Assembly (NCBI GenBank): GCA_019634165.1
Contig: JAHQVT010000011.1
Coordinates: 1-64,000 of the forward strand
Source: Rhodospirillales bacterium
GTDB lineage: Bacteria; Pseudomonadota; Alphaproteobacteria; Rhodospirillales; Thalassospiraceae
DNA length: 64,000 bases
Direction: 5' to 3'
Below are positions 54,601 through 63,730 of the stretch, piece after piece. A program made the translations under genes and the position numbers. The notes beneath the pieces were generated by a model that saw only the letters and a list, made by a program, of their open reading frames with translations, searched no databases and was not told where the DNA came from. Numbering within the stretch: the stretch's first letter is position 1; every line of letters begins with the position of its first letter.

Positions 54601-55231
54601 ATCCGCGTTGATCAATCGCCACCTTGGCGGCAAGGCCCAAAAACACGCAGCCGGTAAAGATTTGAAAGCCCCGCGCAACCTTGGCGGACCGCGATAAAAC
54701 CGCACCGAGTTTCCCGGCAAATCCACCCACCAGACAATTAATAATCGTCCCGCCGACATTTAAAATCAGCCCGAAAATCAAAAACTGCCCCAACACCGAT
54801 CCCCGTGATGCATCAACAAATTGCGGGATGAAGGCCAGCACAAAGACAATGATTTTCGGGTTTAGCAGGTTCACCACAATCCCGTCGCGCCAGGCGCGAA
54901 AGGCGCTGGAACGCTTGGTTTTCGCAGGTGTCAGGTCCTGATCCTGACTGCGAAACGCGCCAATCGCCAACCACACCAAATAGCCAATACCCGCCCAACG
55001 CAGAACTTCCAGTGCAACCGGGTGGGCAGCCATCAAGGCGGCCAGTCCAAGACCGGCCAAAAGCGTATGGATCATTGCCCCGGTGGCAATCCCGAAACTC
55101 GCGGCATTGCCTGCTTTGGGGCCGGATTTAATCCCCTGTCCCAAACAAAACAGCATGTCATTGCCCGGCGTCATATTAAGGGCCAAGGCCGTGGGGATAA
55201 AAATCGCCAGCGTTTCAATCGGGATCAACAT
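54599..55231 (-). CDS. LysE/RhtB-family amino-acid exporter
   Basis: A 210-residue membrane protein with about six helices. The family signature is ALNMTPGNDMLFCLGQGIKSGPKAG near residue 18, and FRDGIVVNLLNPKIIVFVLAFIPQFV-type sequence (WRDGIVVNLLNPK) at about 115. Proteins of this group export amino acids or homoserine lactones. Monocistronic by position. The exported substrate cannot be read from sequence. Confidence 0.88.
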   Translation of the reverse strand: MLIPIETLAIFIPTALALNMTPGNDMLFCLGQGIKSGPKAGNAASFGIATGAMIHTLLAGLGLAALMAAHPVALEVLRWAGIGYLVWLAIGAFRSQDQDLTPAKTKRSSAFRAWRDGIVVNLLNPKIIVFVLAFIPQFVDASRGSVLGQFLIFGLILNVGGTIINCLVGGFAGKLGAVLSRSAKVARGFQIFTGCVFLGLAAKVAIDQRG

Positions 55232-55257
55232 GAAGGGGCCTCTAACACTTGGGTTTG

Positions 55258-55974
55258 CTAGCTTCCTTCACCATAACGGTGCAGGGCAGAGCCGTTCTTT
55301 TTAAGCCAATGTTGCTGTTTTTTCGATGGCCCATACAGGTCTTCGACCACGGCCCAGAAGCGGGCAGAGTGGTTAAGCTCCTGCAGATGGGCGACTTCGT
55401 GGGCAACCACATAATCAAGCACATCTTCAGGGGCCAAAACGAGTCGCCAGCTAAAGGACAGATTGCCATTTGATGAACAACTGCCCCAGCGCGTGCGGGT
55501 GTCTTTTAACGAGATGCGATTGACTTTTTTGCCAAGTTTCTCGGCATATTCATGGGCGCGCGGGGCGATTTCAAGTTTGGCCTGTTTCTTGAGAAAGTCG
55601 GTCACGCGGCGATTGGTATATTCGGGTAAACCCGAAACCCAAATGATGCCAGCCTCGGCCCAGACACCGCGCTTTGCCTCGGGCACGGCGCGAATGGCGT
55701 GGTCTTGGCCCATAAAGGGAATCCACGCACCGGGGACAAATTGCACCCGGTCTGGCAGACGTTGAATATGGGCTGTGACCCAATCGCCATGCTGAAAAAG
55801 CATCGAAATCGCGGTTTTGCGCGATACCCCGTTGGGCACGACAATTTCCACCCCGTCAAAAGCCGGATCGATGCGCAATTTGAGTCGCGACGCGCGCGCA
55901 CTGGGCCGCAATCGCACCGGCAGCGGTCCGATTTTTGGCATATCGATTTCGGTTTCTTCGGTATTTATGAGCAT
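55258..55974 (-). CDS. YgjP/SprT-like metallopeptidase (M48-related)
   Basis: A 238-residue cytoplasmic zinc protein of the YgjP (DUF45) family. The metal motif is [19 protein letters not shown] (HExxH plus downstream His) at about 180, preceded by the family-typical [21 protein letters not shown]. The start is placed at ATG 55974; an ATG at 55941 ([10 protein letters not shown]) is also possible, and neither has a strong ribosome site. It is divergent from argG. Confidence 0.82.
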   Translation of the reverse strand: MLINTEETEIDMPKIGPLPVRLRPSARASRLKLRIDPAFDGVEIVVPNGVSRKTAISMLFQHGDWVTAHIQRLPDRVQFVPGAWIPFMGQDHAIRAVPEAKRGVWAEAGIIWVSGLPEYTNRRVTDFLKKQAKLEIAPRAHEYAEKLGKKVNRISLKDTRTRWGSCSSNGNLSFSWRLVLAPEDVLDYVVAHEVAHLQELNHSARFWAVVEDLYGPSKKQQHWLKKNGSALHRYGEGS

Positions 55975-56098
55975 TCGGAGTGGTTTTTTCCAAAAGCGAT
56001 GCAAAATTTTACAGGTTTTTGTGCCTTTTTGGCATCCAGCCCAATCTTGGGCCTTGCCCCCTGATAGTGTTTTCCTATACTCCGCGCTCAAGGTCTAG

Positions 56099-56155
56099 GG
56101 CTCTTTATGCAAGCTGCCGTGCATTTTGCATAAAGAGCCGCCGGGTGCGCCCGGG
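56099..56155 (+). promoter_or_regulatory. argG leader with two strong stem-loops
   Basis: GGCTCTTTATGCAA (56099-56112) has an exact inverse, TTGCATAAAGAGCC (56126-56139), followed by the second hairpin CCGGG-TGCG-CCCGG (56142-56155). They lie about 95-150 bases before the argG ATG. This may be a leader attenuator or an operator; ATGCA/TGCAT repeats resemble arginine-box half-sites only loosely. No T-tract follows, so a simple terminator is unlikely. Confidence 0.55.
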
Positions 56156-56249
56156 ACCGAACGCGACAGTTGCGTTGCAAACCCCACAGGACGCAGGCCG
56201 ATCCGTGCCGCGCCCTGAATTACATCGGAAGAAGAAAGGCGTCACTCCA

Positions 56250-57470
56250 ATGAGCGATCAGGTCAAAAAGGTAGTCCTTGCCTATTCAGGTGGGCTTGAT
56301 ACTTCCATCATCCTGAAATGGCTGCGCGAACAGTATAACTGCGAAGTCGTGACTTTTACCGCCGACCTCGGTCAGGGCGAAGAGCTGGAACCGGCCCGCA
56401 AAAAGGCGGAAATGTTCGGCGTAAAACAGATCTTTATCGAAGATCTGCGCGAAGAGTTCGTGCGTGATTACGTCTTCCCGATGTTCCGTGCCAATGCCCT
56501 GTATGAAGGTGTTTATCTGCTTGGAACCTCGATCGCGCGCCCGCTGATCGCCAAACGTCAGATCGAAATCGCCAAGGAAGTCGGTGCCGATGCGGTTTCG
56601 CACGGTGCAACCGGCAAAGGCAACGATCAGGTCCGTTTCGAGCTTGGCTATTATGGCCTGAAGCCAGACGTCAAAGTGATCGCCCCTTGGCGTGAGTGGG
56701 AACTGAATTCGCGTACTGCACTTTTGGACTTTGCCCAGAAACACCAGATTCCGATTTCGGCCGACAAAGCCGGTGGCGATGAGCCGCCCTATTCGACCGA
56801 TGCCAACCTTCTGCATATTTCTTATGAAGGTAAGGCGCTGGAAGATCCGTGGACGAAGCCAAACGAAAATATGTTCATGCGCACGGTTTCGCCGCAAAAT
56901 GCACCTGATGCCATCACCACCATCGAAATTGAATTCGAAAAAGGTGATCCGGTTGCCATCAACGGCGAACGCATGAGCCCGGCCACTTTGTTGACCGCCC
57001 TTAACGAGGTTGCGGGCAAAAACGGTATCGGTCGTCTTGATCTGGTTGAAAACCGTTATGTCGGCATGAAGTCGCGCGGCGTTTATGAAACACCGGGCGG
57101 CACGATCTTGCTGACCGCACACCGCGCAATGGAAAGCATCACGCTGGACCGCAACGCTGGTCATCTTAAAGACGAGCTGATGCCGCGTTATGCCGAGATG
57201 ATCTATAACGGTTACTGGTGGTCGCCAGAACGTCAGGCATTGCAGCGCCTGATCGATGATACCCAGCGTTCGGTAAATGGTACGGTCCGCCTTGATCTGT
57301 ATAAAGGCAACGTCACGGTTACTGGTCGTAAGTCACCGAATTCGATCTATTCCGAAGAACATGTCACGTTCGAAGCAGACACGGTTTATGACCAGCATGA
57401 TGCAGAAGGCTTTATTAAGCTGAATGCCCTGCGTCTGCGTCTTGGCTATGGCAATGACGATCTGAAATAA
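56250..57470 (+). CDS. argG: Argininosuccinate synthase
   Basis: A 406-residue enzyme that joins citrulline and aspartate with ATP in arginine synthesis. The ATP pyrophosphatase motif [15 protein letters not shown] lies at the N-terminus; [15 protein letters not shown] and [15 protein letters not shown] are also diagnostic. ATG 56250 gives the usual length; upstream in-frame codons run through the leader hairpins. An intrinsic terminator follows at 57496. The citrulline-forming genes are not in the window. Confidence 0.96.
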   Translation: MSDQVKKVVLAYSGGLDTSIILKWLREQYNCEVVTFTADLGQGEELEPARKKAEMFGVKQIFIEDLREEFVRDYVFPMFRANALYEGVYLLGTSIARPLIAKRQIEIAKEVGADAVSHGATGKGNDQVRFELGYYGLKPDVKVIAPWREWELNSRTALLDFAQKHQIPISADKAGGDEPPYSTDANLLHISYEGKALEDPWTKPNENMFMRTVSPQNAPDAITTIEIEFEKGDPVAINGERMSPATLLTALNEVAGKNGIGRLDLVENRYVGMKSRGVYETPGGTILLTAHRAMESITLDRNAGHLKDELMPRYAEMIYNGYWWSPERQALQRLIDDTQRSVNGTVRLDLYKGNVTVTGRKSPNSIYSEEHVTFEADTVYDQHDAEGFIKLNALRLRLGYGNDDLK

Positions 57471-57495
57471 TCACACATTCTGTGTGTGACGCGAA

Positions 57496-57528
57496 ACGAG
57501 GGGCATTAATGCCCCTCGTTTTCGTTTC
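57496..57528 (+). terminator. Intrinsic terminator after argG
   Basis: ACGAGGGGCATT (57496-57507) and AATGCCCCTCGT (57508-57519) form a near-continuous palindrome followed by TTTCGTTT. Confidence 0.92.
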
Positions 57529-57551
57529 CAAGCCCGGATATAAGGCATCCT

Positions 57552-58298
57552 ATGCAACGCTATAAATGCACCGTCGAATATGATGGCCGCCCCTATCACG
57601 GCTGGCAATATCAGGACGAAGTGATTTCGGTTCAGAAGGTTTTTGAAACCGCAATCGAAGACTTCGTTGGGGAATTTGTGCGCGTTTATGTTTCGGGGCG
57701 GACCGATGCCGGGGTGCATGCGCTGGGTCAGGTGGTGCATTTTGACCTGCCAAAATACTACCCGGCCGATGCGGTGATGAATGCGATTAACCATTACCTG
57801 AAACCGGCCCCGGTTGCGGTCAAAGTGTGCGATGAAGTAACCGAAGATTTCCATGCCCGTTTTTCATCGAAAAAACGCTATTACATGTATCGCATCATCA
57901 ACCGTCGTGCGCCGCTAACATTTGAAGCAGGCCTTGCATGGGGCATTTATAAGCCGCTTGATATTGACGCAATGAACGAAGCCGCCCAGCATTTGATTGG
58001 CACATTTGATTTCACCAGCTTCCGGGCCAGCGAATGTCAGGCCAACAGCCCGGTCAAGACGCTGGAAAAGCTTGAAGTCACGCGCGGCATCGAAAACCCG
58101 CTTGAAATCCGTATCCACACCGAAAGCCGATCCTTCCTGCATCATCAGGTCCGCAATATGGTCGGAACACTGGTTCTGGTCGGCAAAGGCAGTTGGAAGC
58201 CGATTGATGTGAAAACCGCACTTGAAGCCTGCAACCGTGCCGCAGGTGGCCCGACCGCACCGGCAGATGGGTTGTATTTCGTGAAGGTCGATTACTGA
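57552..58298 (+). CDS. truA: tRNA pseudouridine(38-40) synthase
   Basis: A 248-residue tRNA-modifying enzyme. The catalytic Asp is D52 in SGRTDAGVHALGQVVHF, and the opening CTVEYDGRPYHGWQYQ and late HHQVRNMVGTL are the TruA signatures. Length is normal. It follows the argG terminator by about 25 bases and must have its own promoter or receive read-through. Confidence 0.95.
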   Translation: MQRYKCTVEYDGRPYHGWQYQDEVISVQKVFETAIEDFVGEFVRVYVSGRTDAGVHALGQVVHFDLPKYYPADAVMNAINHYLKPAPVAVKVCDEVTEDFHARFSSKKRYYMYRIINRRAPLTFEAGLAWGIYKPLDIDAMNEAAQHLIGTFDFTSFRASECQANSPVKTLEKLEVTRGIENPLEIRIHTESRSFLHHQVRNMVGTLVLVGKGSWKPIDVKTALEACNRAAGGPTAPADGLYFVKVDY

Positions 58299-58653
58299 TC
58301 GGGCTTAGGCAATCAAGCGCCAAACTGCACACTGTTTAGTGCAGGTTCTTATTCCCGTATGTGTATTAGAAAAATATGTGTAACACGTTGGTACAACGTG
58401 GGTTTTTGCATGTTTTAACCTAGGGTAGATTTGTTGCGCTGCAGCGGCGATTTTTAAAGACAAACTTCATATTTTGATGCCAACCTGACTCCTATCCAGT
58501 TAGCTTAATACCTATACGAACAGCTTAATTGTGATACTGTATACATTAATGGGAATGTTAATCCCTGGCGCTAAGACCGTTGTGAAATGTGGATAGAAAC
58601 ATCCACTGGCTGGGCTTTCGCTTTCTGCCAGTGATGGTGAAGAGTGAGAGAGC
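58299..58653. other. Intergenic region ahead of the chemoreceptor gene
   Basis: No gene is seen. A small hairpin TGCAC/GTGCA lies at about 58326-58343, just after truA. A longer one, CACTGGC (58604-58610) with GCCAGTG (58627-58633), lies immediately before the ribosome site of the chemoreceptor and could affect its translation. The AT-rich stretch 58500-58550 is a probable promoter region. Confidence 0.5.
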
Positions 58654-60357
58654 ATGTCGAAAAGCCTGATATTAAAAGTAGCCCTAGCTGCCGTTCTTAT
58701 TCTTGTGAGTGGCATAATCTTACTTGGTGCGCTGATCATGCAGCGTGTCGATCAGCAAGTCGCCAGTGACAGTCTGGCGTCTCAGAAACTTAACCTGCGT
58801 GTTGCAGCCATGCTGCTTCAGGATGCACATCCTGAATTCACCATGAAAATTACCGAGGATGGCGAAACATCCGAACTGGTAATGCCTGAAATTCCTGATC
58901 TGTCTTCCCATGCCTTGATTGACCGTATTGGCAAAGCCACAGGTCAGACGGCGACGGTATTTGCGTTTGTACCCGCGGAGAAAGATTTCGTCCGTGTTTC
59001 AACCAATATCATTAAACCGGATGGCAAACGCGCGGTTGGAACGATGCTTGGCAAAGGCAGTGCGGCTTATGCGCCGATCATGTCAGGCAACACATTCCGC
59101 GGTGAGGCCTTAATTCTTGGTACTGAATATGTCACCCAATACAGCCCGATTATGTCGTCGGCGGGTGATGTACTTGGGATCCTTTATGTCGGGATTAAAA
59201 AGGCAGAAGTCGCAGCCGTTGCGGGCGAGATCGAAGCACGTATCTTAATCGTTGGCGGTATTGTTGCTGTCGCGGCGGCGGTGTTGCTGCTGCTGTTGCT
59301 GCGTTGGCAGCTTGGCCCGCTTCCGGTTTTAAGTCAGACGATTTCGCGCTTTGTTGATCGTGATTTCAGTGCTGATGTTTCCTTTACCGATCGCAAAGAC
59401 GAAATTGGCTTGATTGCCAATGGGTTGTTGCGTTGGCGTGAAACCGCCGAACAGATCGATAAGGCGGAAGAAAACCGTATAGGTGCTGAAAAACGTGCTG
59501 AGAAAGAACGTGTTGAGCAGCGCAATCGACTTGCGGTCGAACTTGAACAATCCATCGGTCAGATCGTGACATCGGTGCGCCAAGCAACCGGTGGCATGTT
59601 GAAATCAACCGAGACGATGCGCACTTCTGCAAATCATTCCGTCAGCCAAAGTCAGAAAGTGTCTGAGGCCGCCAACAATTCTGCACATAATGTTCAGACG
59701 GTGGCTGCGGCAACTGAAGAACTATCTGCATCCATCAGTGCGATCGGCGGGCAGGTAAGCGAATCAACCGCGATTGCCGAAGCTGCTGTGGGTGAAGCAT
59801 CGCGGGCCAATGAAATGGTCGGTGGTCTTGCCGAGGCGGCCGAACGTATCGGCGAGGTTGTTAGCCTGATTAACGACATCGCATCGCAGACCAACCTTCT
59901 TGCACTGAACGCGACCATCGAAGCGGCCCGTGCAGGTGAAGCGGGTAAAGGCTTTGCCGTTGTTGCCCAAGAGGTCAAAAACCTGGCCAATCAGACGGCA
60001 AAGGCAACCGATGAAATTGCCCAGCAGATCGGGGCTATTCAAGGCGAAACCAAGGTCACGGTCGAAGCAATCGAAAAGGTTACCCAGACGATTGCATCTA
60101 TCAGTGACATCGCCAACGGCATTTCAGCAGCAGTGAGTGAGCAAAACTCGGCTGTGAATGAAATTGCCAGTAGTGCTACCAATGCTTCTGCCGGATCGAC
60201 AGAAGTGGTCGCCAACATTGACGAAATTCACCAAGCAGCCACCCAGAGCGGCGCTGCAGCAGGTGAATTGGATACCACCGTTGGCGCACTTGCCAAGCAG
60301 ATTGATACCCTGCAAGGAACCGTATCTGACTTCCTGACCCAGTTGCGGGCAGGCTAA
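58654..60357 (+). CDS. Methyl-accepting chemotaxis protein with periplasmic Cache-type domain
   Basis: A 567-residue chemoreceptor. Helix 1 (about 7-29), a periplasmic Cache_3/Cache_2-like domain (about 30-190, with [20 protein letters not shown] and [18 protein letters not shown]), helix 2 (about 198-218), a HAMP-like region to about 280, and a cytoplasmic signalling domain whose hairpin tip reads [29 protein letters not shown]. No C-terminal CheR pentapeptide is seen. The ligand is probably a small organic acid or amine by analogy with this Cache type. Confidence 0.9.
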   Translation: MSKSLILKVALAAVLILVSGIILLGALIMQRVDQQVASDSLASQKLNLRVAAMLLQDAHPEFTMKITEDGETSELVMPEIPDLSSHALIDRIGKATGQTATVFAFVPAEKDFVRVSTNIIKPDGKRAVGTMLGKGSAAYAPIMSGNTFRGEALILGTEYVTQYSPIMSSAGDVLGILYVGIKKAEVAAVAGEIEARILIVGGIVAVAAAVLLLLLLRWQLGPLPVLSQTISRFVDRDFSADVSFTDRKDEIGLIANGLLRWRETAEQIDKAEENRIGAEKRAEKERVEQRNRLAVELEQSIGQIVTSVRQATGGMLKSTETMRTSANHSVSQSQKVSEAANNSAHNVQTVAAATEELSASISAIGGQVSESTAIAEAAVGEASRANEMVGGLAEAAERIGEVVSLINDIASQTNLLALNATIEAARAGEAGKGFAVVAQEVKNLANQTAKATDEIAQQIGAIQGETKVTVEAIEKVTQTIASISDIANGISAAVSEQNSAVNEIASSATNASAGSTEVVANIDEIHQAATQSGAAAGELDTTVGALAKQIDTLQGTVSDFLTQLRAG

Positions 60358-60364
60358 TCAGAAA

Positions 60365-60398
60365 GCCGGGTAAGCGTTTGCTTGCCCGGCTTTTTTTT
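60365..60398 (+). terminator. Intrinsic terminator after the chemoreceptor
   Basis: GCCGGG (60365-60370) and CCCGGC (60385-60390), with AAGC/GCTT pairing inside, followed by eight T. It also lies at the end of the converging lrgB gene. Confidence 0.92.
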
Positions 60399-61119
60399 AT
60401 CCAAAAATCCAGTGCCAAAGAAACGGAATGGTAAGGGCGGTCGCCAAGGTGTTTAAGCCCATGGCAAGACCGGAAAATGCCCCTGCCGTTTCATTGACCT
60501 GAAATGCACGGGCCGTTCCGATGCCGTGTGATCCAACCCCCATGGCAAATCCACGGGCGCGCCAGTCTTTAATACGCGCTATATTCATCACCATCGGGCC
60601 AAGTGTTGCGCCCACAATCCCGGTTGCAATAACGCAAACCGCGGTTAAGGCCGGAACACCACCGATGTTTTCGGCAATCCCCATGGCGACCGGGGTGGTG
60701 ACCGATTTTGGTGCAAGGGACGCAAGGGTTTCCGGGCTTGCGCCCAAGCCCCATGCCAGAAGAACCGTACTTGCACTGGCGATCAAGGATCCAAACAGAA
60801 CCCCAAAGATAATCACCGGCATGGCACGTTTAAGGGTTTCGGTTTGACGAAACAGCGGGACAGCAAGTGCGACCGTTGCCGGACCCAACAGGAAGTGCAC
60901 AAACTGCGCACCTTCAAAATAGGTGGCATAAGGTGTTCCGGTGACTTTCAAAAGCATGGCAATCAACGCAATGGCAATCACCACCGGATTGCAAAGCGGG
61001 TTGCGGTCGCTTTTTTGATACAGCCAAAACCCGACGGCATAAGCGACAAGTGTGATGGTCAGCCCAGTCAGCGGCTTGGCCGATAGATAAACCCAAAGCT
61101 GTGTGATGTCTGTTTCCAT
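60397..61119 (-). CDS. lrgB: LrgB/CidB-family membrane protein
   Basis: A 240-residue membrane protein with about seven helices. The conserved APKSVTTPVAMGIAENIGG and GVGSHGIGTARAFQVNETAGAFSGLAMGL segments identify LrgB. With LrgA it forms a holin-like pair or a small-metabolite (glycolate/pyruvate-type) carrier, depending on organism. It overlaps lrgA by one base (TAATG). Confidence 0.9.
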   Translation of the reverse strand: METDITQLWVYLSAKPLTGLTITLVAYAVGFWLYQKSDRNPLCNPVVIAIALIAMLLKVTGTPYATYFEGAQFVHFLLGPATVALAVPLFRQTETLKRAMPVIIFGVLFGSLIASASTVLLAWGLGASPETLASLAPKSVTTPVAMGIAENIGGVPALTAVCVIATGIVGATLGPMVMNIARIKDWRARGFAMGVGSHGIGTARAFQVNETAGAFSGLAMGLNTLATALTIPFLWHWIFG

Positions 61120-61496
61120 TACGAGGCATCCTTTGCGGTGTCAGCAGCGGATGGCTCGGTTGGTTTAGGCAGAAGCTTCGACATCAACATGGCCGTTAGA
61201 ACAATGGCCAGCAAGGTCGATATGATCAGGGCTGCGGCAATTGGCAACCAATCACCTTTCAGACGATCCATCTGTGTCACGACGCCAACACCGGCCGGAA
61301 CAAACAGCAATGAAAAGTGAATAAGAAGGTTGTCGGCAGCGTCGGTTAGAACCTTGGGCGGCTTGCGCTTGATCAAGAGGCCAAAGAACAACAGAACCAA
61401 TCCAATCACCGGACCGGGTACTGGAAGATCAAAAAGTTCCGATACCACCTCGCCAAATAATTGGCAGACAAGGATCAGGGCGAATGCAGCAATCAT
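61119..61496 (-). CDS. lrgA: LrgA/CidA-family holin-like protein
   Basis: A 125-residue protein with four helices. LFDLPVPGPVIGLVLLFFGLL and LLIHFSLLFVPAGVGVVTQMD are family marks. ATG 61496 is supported by GGGGAGG seven bases upstream. An upstream start (61538) would include that ribosome site in the coding region. Coupled to lrgB. Confidence 0.88.
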   Translation of the reverse strand: MIAAFALILVCQLFGEVVSELFDLPVPGPVIGLVLLFFGLLIKRKPPKVLTDAADNLLIHFSLLFVPAGVGVVTQMDRLKGDWLPIAAALIISTLLAIVLTAMLMSKLLPKPTEPSAADTAKDAS

Positions 61497-61577
61497 CAAT
61501 GACCTCCCCACAGGTAAATGCGCGTTTTTTCTGCGCAAGACATAATACGTCCGGTAGAGTTCTAGTTTTATTAATTA

Positions 61578-61615
61578 CGCAAAACGCCCGTGCCGAGGCG
61601 GCACAGGCGTTTGCG
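61578..61615 (-). terminator. Stem-loop between arsC and lrgA
   Basis: CGCAAAACGCC (61578-61588) and GGCGTTTGCG (61606-61615) with an inner GTGCC/GGCAC pair form a long hairpin with one bulge. No clear T-tract follows on the minus strand, so termination is probable but not certain. Confidence 0.55.
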
Positions 61616-61634
61616 AAAGCGGTGCTTTAGGCCA

Positions 61635-61698
61635 GATGGGTTCCCGCCTGCGCGGGAACGACGGGGGTGTCGTCATACCCGCGCAGGCGGGCATCCAG
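61635..61698. repeat. Intergenic inverted repeat pair (CCCGCCTGCGCGGG type)
   Basis: TTCCCGCCTGCGCGGGAACGAC is met by the inverse copy CGTCATACCCGCGCAGGCGGGC across a seven-base gap. The two halves are each palindromic and mutually inverted. This is a dispersed intergenic element of the type also seen at 52074-52181 and, partly, at 63973-64000. Confidence 0.8.
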
Positions 61699-61709
61699 AA
61701 GCCGCAGCG

Positions 61710-62042
61710 TTACAGAATTTCCAGAACATTTTCCGGCGGACGGCCCAAAACGGCCTTATCCCCATTGACCACAATCGGGCGTTCGATGGCGCGCGGATGG
61801 TCGCAAAGGGCTTTGATCAGGTCCGCCCCGCGCAAATCAGAAATGCCTTCTTCCTTGGCTTCTTTTTTACGAATGATGTCTTCGGGGGCCATGCCGAGTT
61901 TTACCAGAATATCTGTCAGTTCTTGCGGGGTCGGTGGCGTGTCTAGATAGGCAATGACATCAGGGGTGATGCCCTGTTCTTCGATCAGGGCCAAGGTCTG
62001 GCGAGATTTTGAACAGCGCGGATTGTGATAGATGCGGACCAT
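61710..62042 (-). CDS. arsC: ArsC-family arsenate reductase (glutaredoxin type)
   Basis: A 110-residue protein with the HX3CX3R motif (H6, C10, R14 in YHNPRCSKSRQ). DTPPTPQELTDIL and IERPIVVNGDKAVLGRPPE, with the second Arg pair, are typical of ArsC. No arsB or arsR lies nearby, so it may act as a stand-alone reductase or a YffB/Spx-like protein. Placed 64 bases downstream of recX. Confidence 0.9.
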   Translation of the reverse strand: MVRIYHNPRCSKSRQTLALIEEQGITPDVIAYLDTPPTPQELTDILVKLGMAPEDIIRKKEAKEEGISDLRGADLIKALCDHPRAIERPIVVNGDKAVLGRPPENVLEIL

Positions 62043-62106
62043 GATGTGTCGGGTCTCCGTATCGGGGAAAAGGGATGCTTGTTGATAGCGGGCAATTTCG
62101 GATCAA

Positions 62107-62826
62107 TCAAATGCCGTCGATCATGGACAAAAGATCGCTGAGTTCTTCAAGGTCGCTATTGATGATGCGGGTTGCGGTGTCATAGCCAAATCCTTGGCGG
62201 GCGAGTGCGGCCATGTCCTTTTCACGTTTTTCATCGCGGATATCGGGCCTGCGCCACGGGCCAAGACGCCGACGTCTGGCATAGGCGGCGGCCGCAGCAA
62301 TGTTTGGGTCGGTCCCACGGACTTCTTCATAAGCCGCCTGTTCGGCTTCGGCCTTTAATTCCGTGATTGCGTGGTCAATTTGATGGGATGCAATGCCGCG
62401 TGCGGATAAATCAGCGGCAATCACCCGGATGGCCTTGCCTTTGCGCAGTAATGATCGCGCGCGGCCCATGGCATAGGCATCATCATTGATAAAACCGGCT
62501 TTCTCGCAGGCTGAAAGGACCGATTTCATCCATTGTTCGGCTTCTTCGGGGTCGGTGCCATATTCTGCGACCGAAAGGCGGATTTTGCCGCGCATCAGTT
62601 TTTCAAGCCGGGCGCGCGATGCGGCAAAGCGTTCAAGGTACCAAGTGGCATAATTCATCAGATAGTCACGGGTGACCTTGCGCGGCCGTTTGGGATCGCG
62701 TTGCTTATCCTTTGAATTTTTGGCCCCGGAATTGGCCCCCGAATTGGCAAAGCGGGCGTTGCCGCCAAGCTTTTTTTCAGGCTCTAACGCCACTGTTTCC
62801 GGGCTTTGACGCTGTTTGTCGTTCAT
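62107..62826 (-). CDS. recX: RecX-family regulatory protein
   Basis: A 239-residue RecA modulator. The first 50 residues are low-complexity and charged; the rest is helical with the RecX pattern YLERFAASRARLEKLMRG, AGFINDDAYAMGRARSLLRKGKA and GIASHQIDHAI. RecX usually limits RecA filament growth. recA is not in the window. It is divergent from the ABC-2 permease gene. Confidence 0.87.
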   Translation of the reverse strand: MNDKQRQSPETVALEPEKKLGGNARFANSGANSGAKNSKDKQRDPKRPRKVTRDYLMNYATWYLERFAASRARLEKLMRGKIRLSVAEYGTDPEEAEQWMKSVLSACEKAGFINDDAYAMGRARSLLRKGKAIRVIAADLSARGIASHQIDHAITELKAEAEQAAYEEVRGTDPNIAAAAAYARRRRLGPWRRPDIRDEKREKDMAALARQGFGYDTATRIINSDLEELSDLLSMIDGI

Positions 62827-62920
62827 ATCAGCCGTAATGAATGAATTCGCACCCTTGCAACGAGTACCTCACTCTCCCTATTTTACGCGCAATTGTCTGC
62901 ATTTTTCCGAAGGAAATTTC

Positions 62921-63730
62921 ATGAGAGAGTCAGAGCAGAATGCTCTAGCCCCGCGTCAGTTGGGCGCGGTGAACTGGCTTGGGCTTTGGACACTTTATGC
63001 CAAAGAAGTCCGCCGGTTCCTGAATGTGCATTTGCAAACTGTTGCGGCACCTGTTGTAACCAGCTTGCTGTTTCTTGCTGTTTTCCTGCTGGCCCTTGGC
63101 CGTGCGGTTGAAACGGTAAACGGTATTGCGTTTTCCACCTTCCTTGCCCCTGGCCTGATTATGATGACCATGGTGCAAAACGCCTTTGCCAATTCGTCGA
63201 GTTCGATCACGATTGCAAAGGTACAGGGCAACATTGTCGATGTTTTGATGCCGCCGCTTTCGGCGGGTGAACTGGTTGCCGGATTTGCCTTTGGCGCGGT
63301 GACGCGCGGTGTGGTTGTCGGCGTTGTCACGGCGATTTTCATGGCCTTCTTTGTCGAGGTTCACATCCACAACATCTGGGCGATCCTGTATTTCGGGATT
63401 TCGGCATCCTTGATGCTTGCACTTGTCGGGATTGCCGGTGGTGTTTGGGCCGAGAAGTTCGATCACATCGCGGTTGTGACCAACTTTGTCGTCACCCCGT
63501 TATCGTTCCTGTCAGGTACGTTTTACAGCGCGCAAAGCCTGCCGGAAGCTGGGCAGATTCTGGTGCATTTCAACCCGTTCTTCTACATGATTGACGGGTT
63601 CCGTTATGGCTTTACCGGGATTTCCGATGGCACGATCATGACCGGCGTCATTGTGATGGCGGTGGTGAATAGCGCACTTTGGCTGCTGTGCTATCGCATG
63701 ATCAAAAGCGGCTATAAGCTTAAGGCATAA
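62921..63730 (+). CDS. ABC-2 type transporter permease
   Basis: A 269-residue six-helix permease of the ABC-2 (YadH-like) family. TLYAKEVRRFLNVHLQTVAAPVVTSLLF opens the first helix, and SFLSGTFYSAQSLPEAGQILVHFNPFFYMIDGFRYGF-type sequence (NPFFYMIDGFRYG) is the late signature. AAGGAAA before ATG 62921 supports the start. No ATP-binding partner lies upstream, where recX diverges; it may be elsewhere or beyond the right edge. Confidence 0.87.
   Translation: MRESEQNALAPRQLGAVNWLGLWTLYAKEVRRFLNVHLQTVAAPVVTSLLFLAVFLLALGRAVETVNGIAFSTFLAPGLIMMTMVQNAFANSSSSITIAKVQGNIVDVLMPPLSAGELVAGFAFGAVTRGVVVGVVTAIFMAFFVEVHIHNIWAILYFGISASLMLALVGIAGGVWAEKFDHIAVVTNFVVTPLSFLSGTFYSAQSLPEAGQILVHFNPFFYMIDGFRYGFTGISDGTIMTGVIVMAVVNSALWLLCYRMIKSGYKLKA

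Noticed and set aside
55980..56249. 90-residue N-terminal extension of ArgG
   Set aside because: Argininosuccinate synthases start close to the AYSGGLDTS motif; the extension passes through leader hairpins.
56286..57164. 292-codon open frame on the minus strand opposite argG
   Set aside because: Antisense to a highly conserved housekeeping gene and without family motifs.
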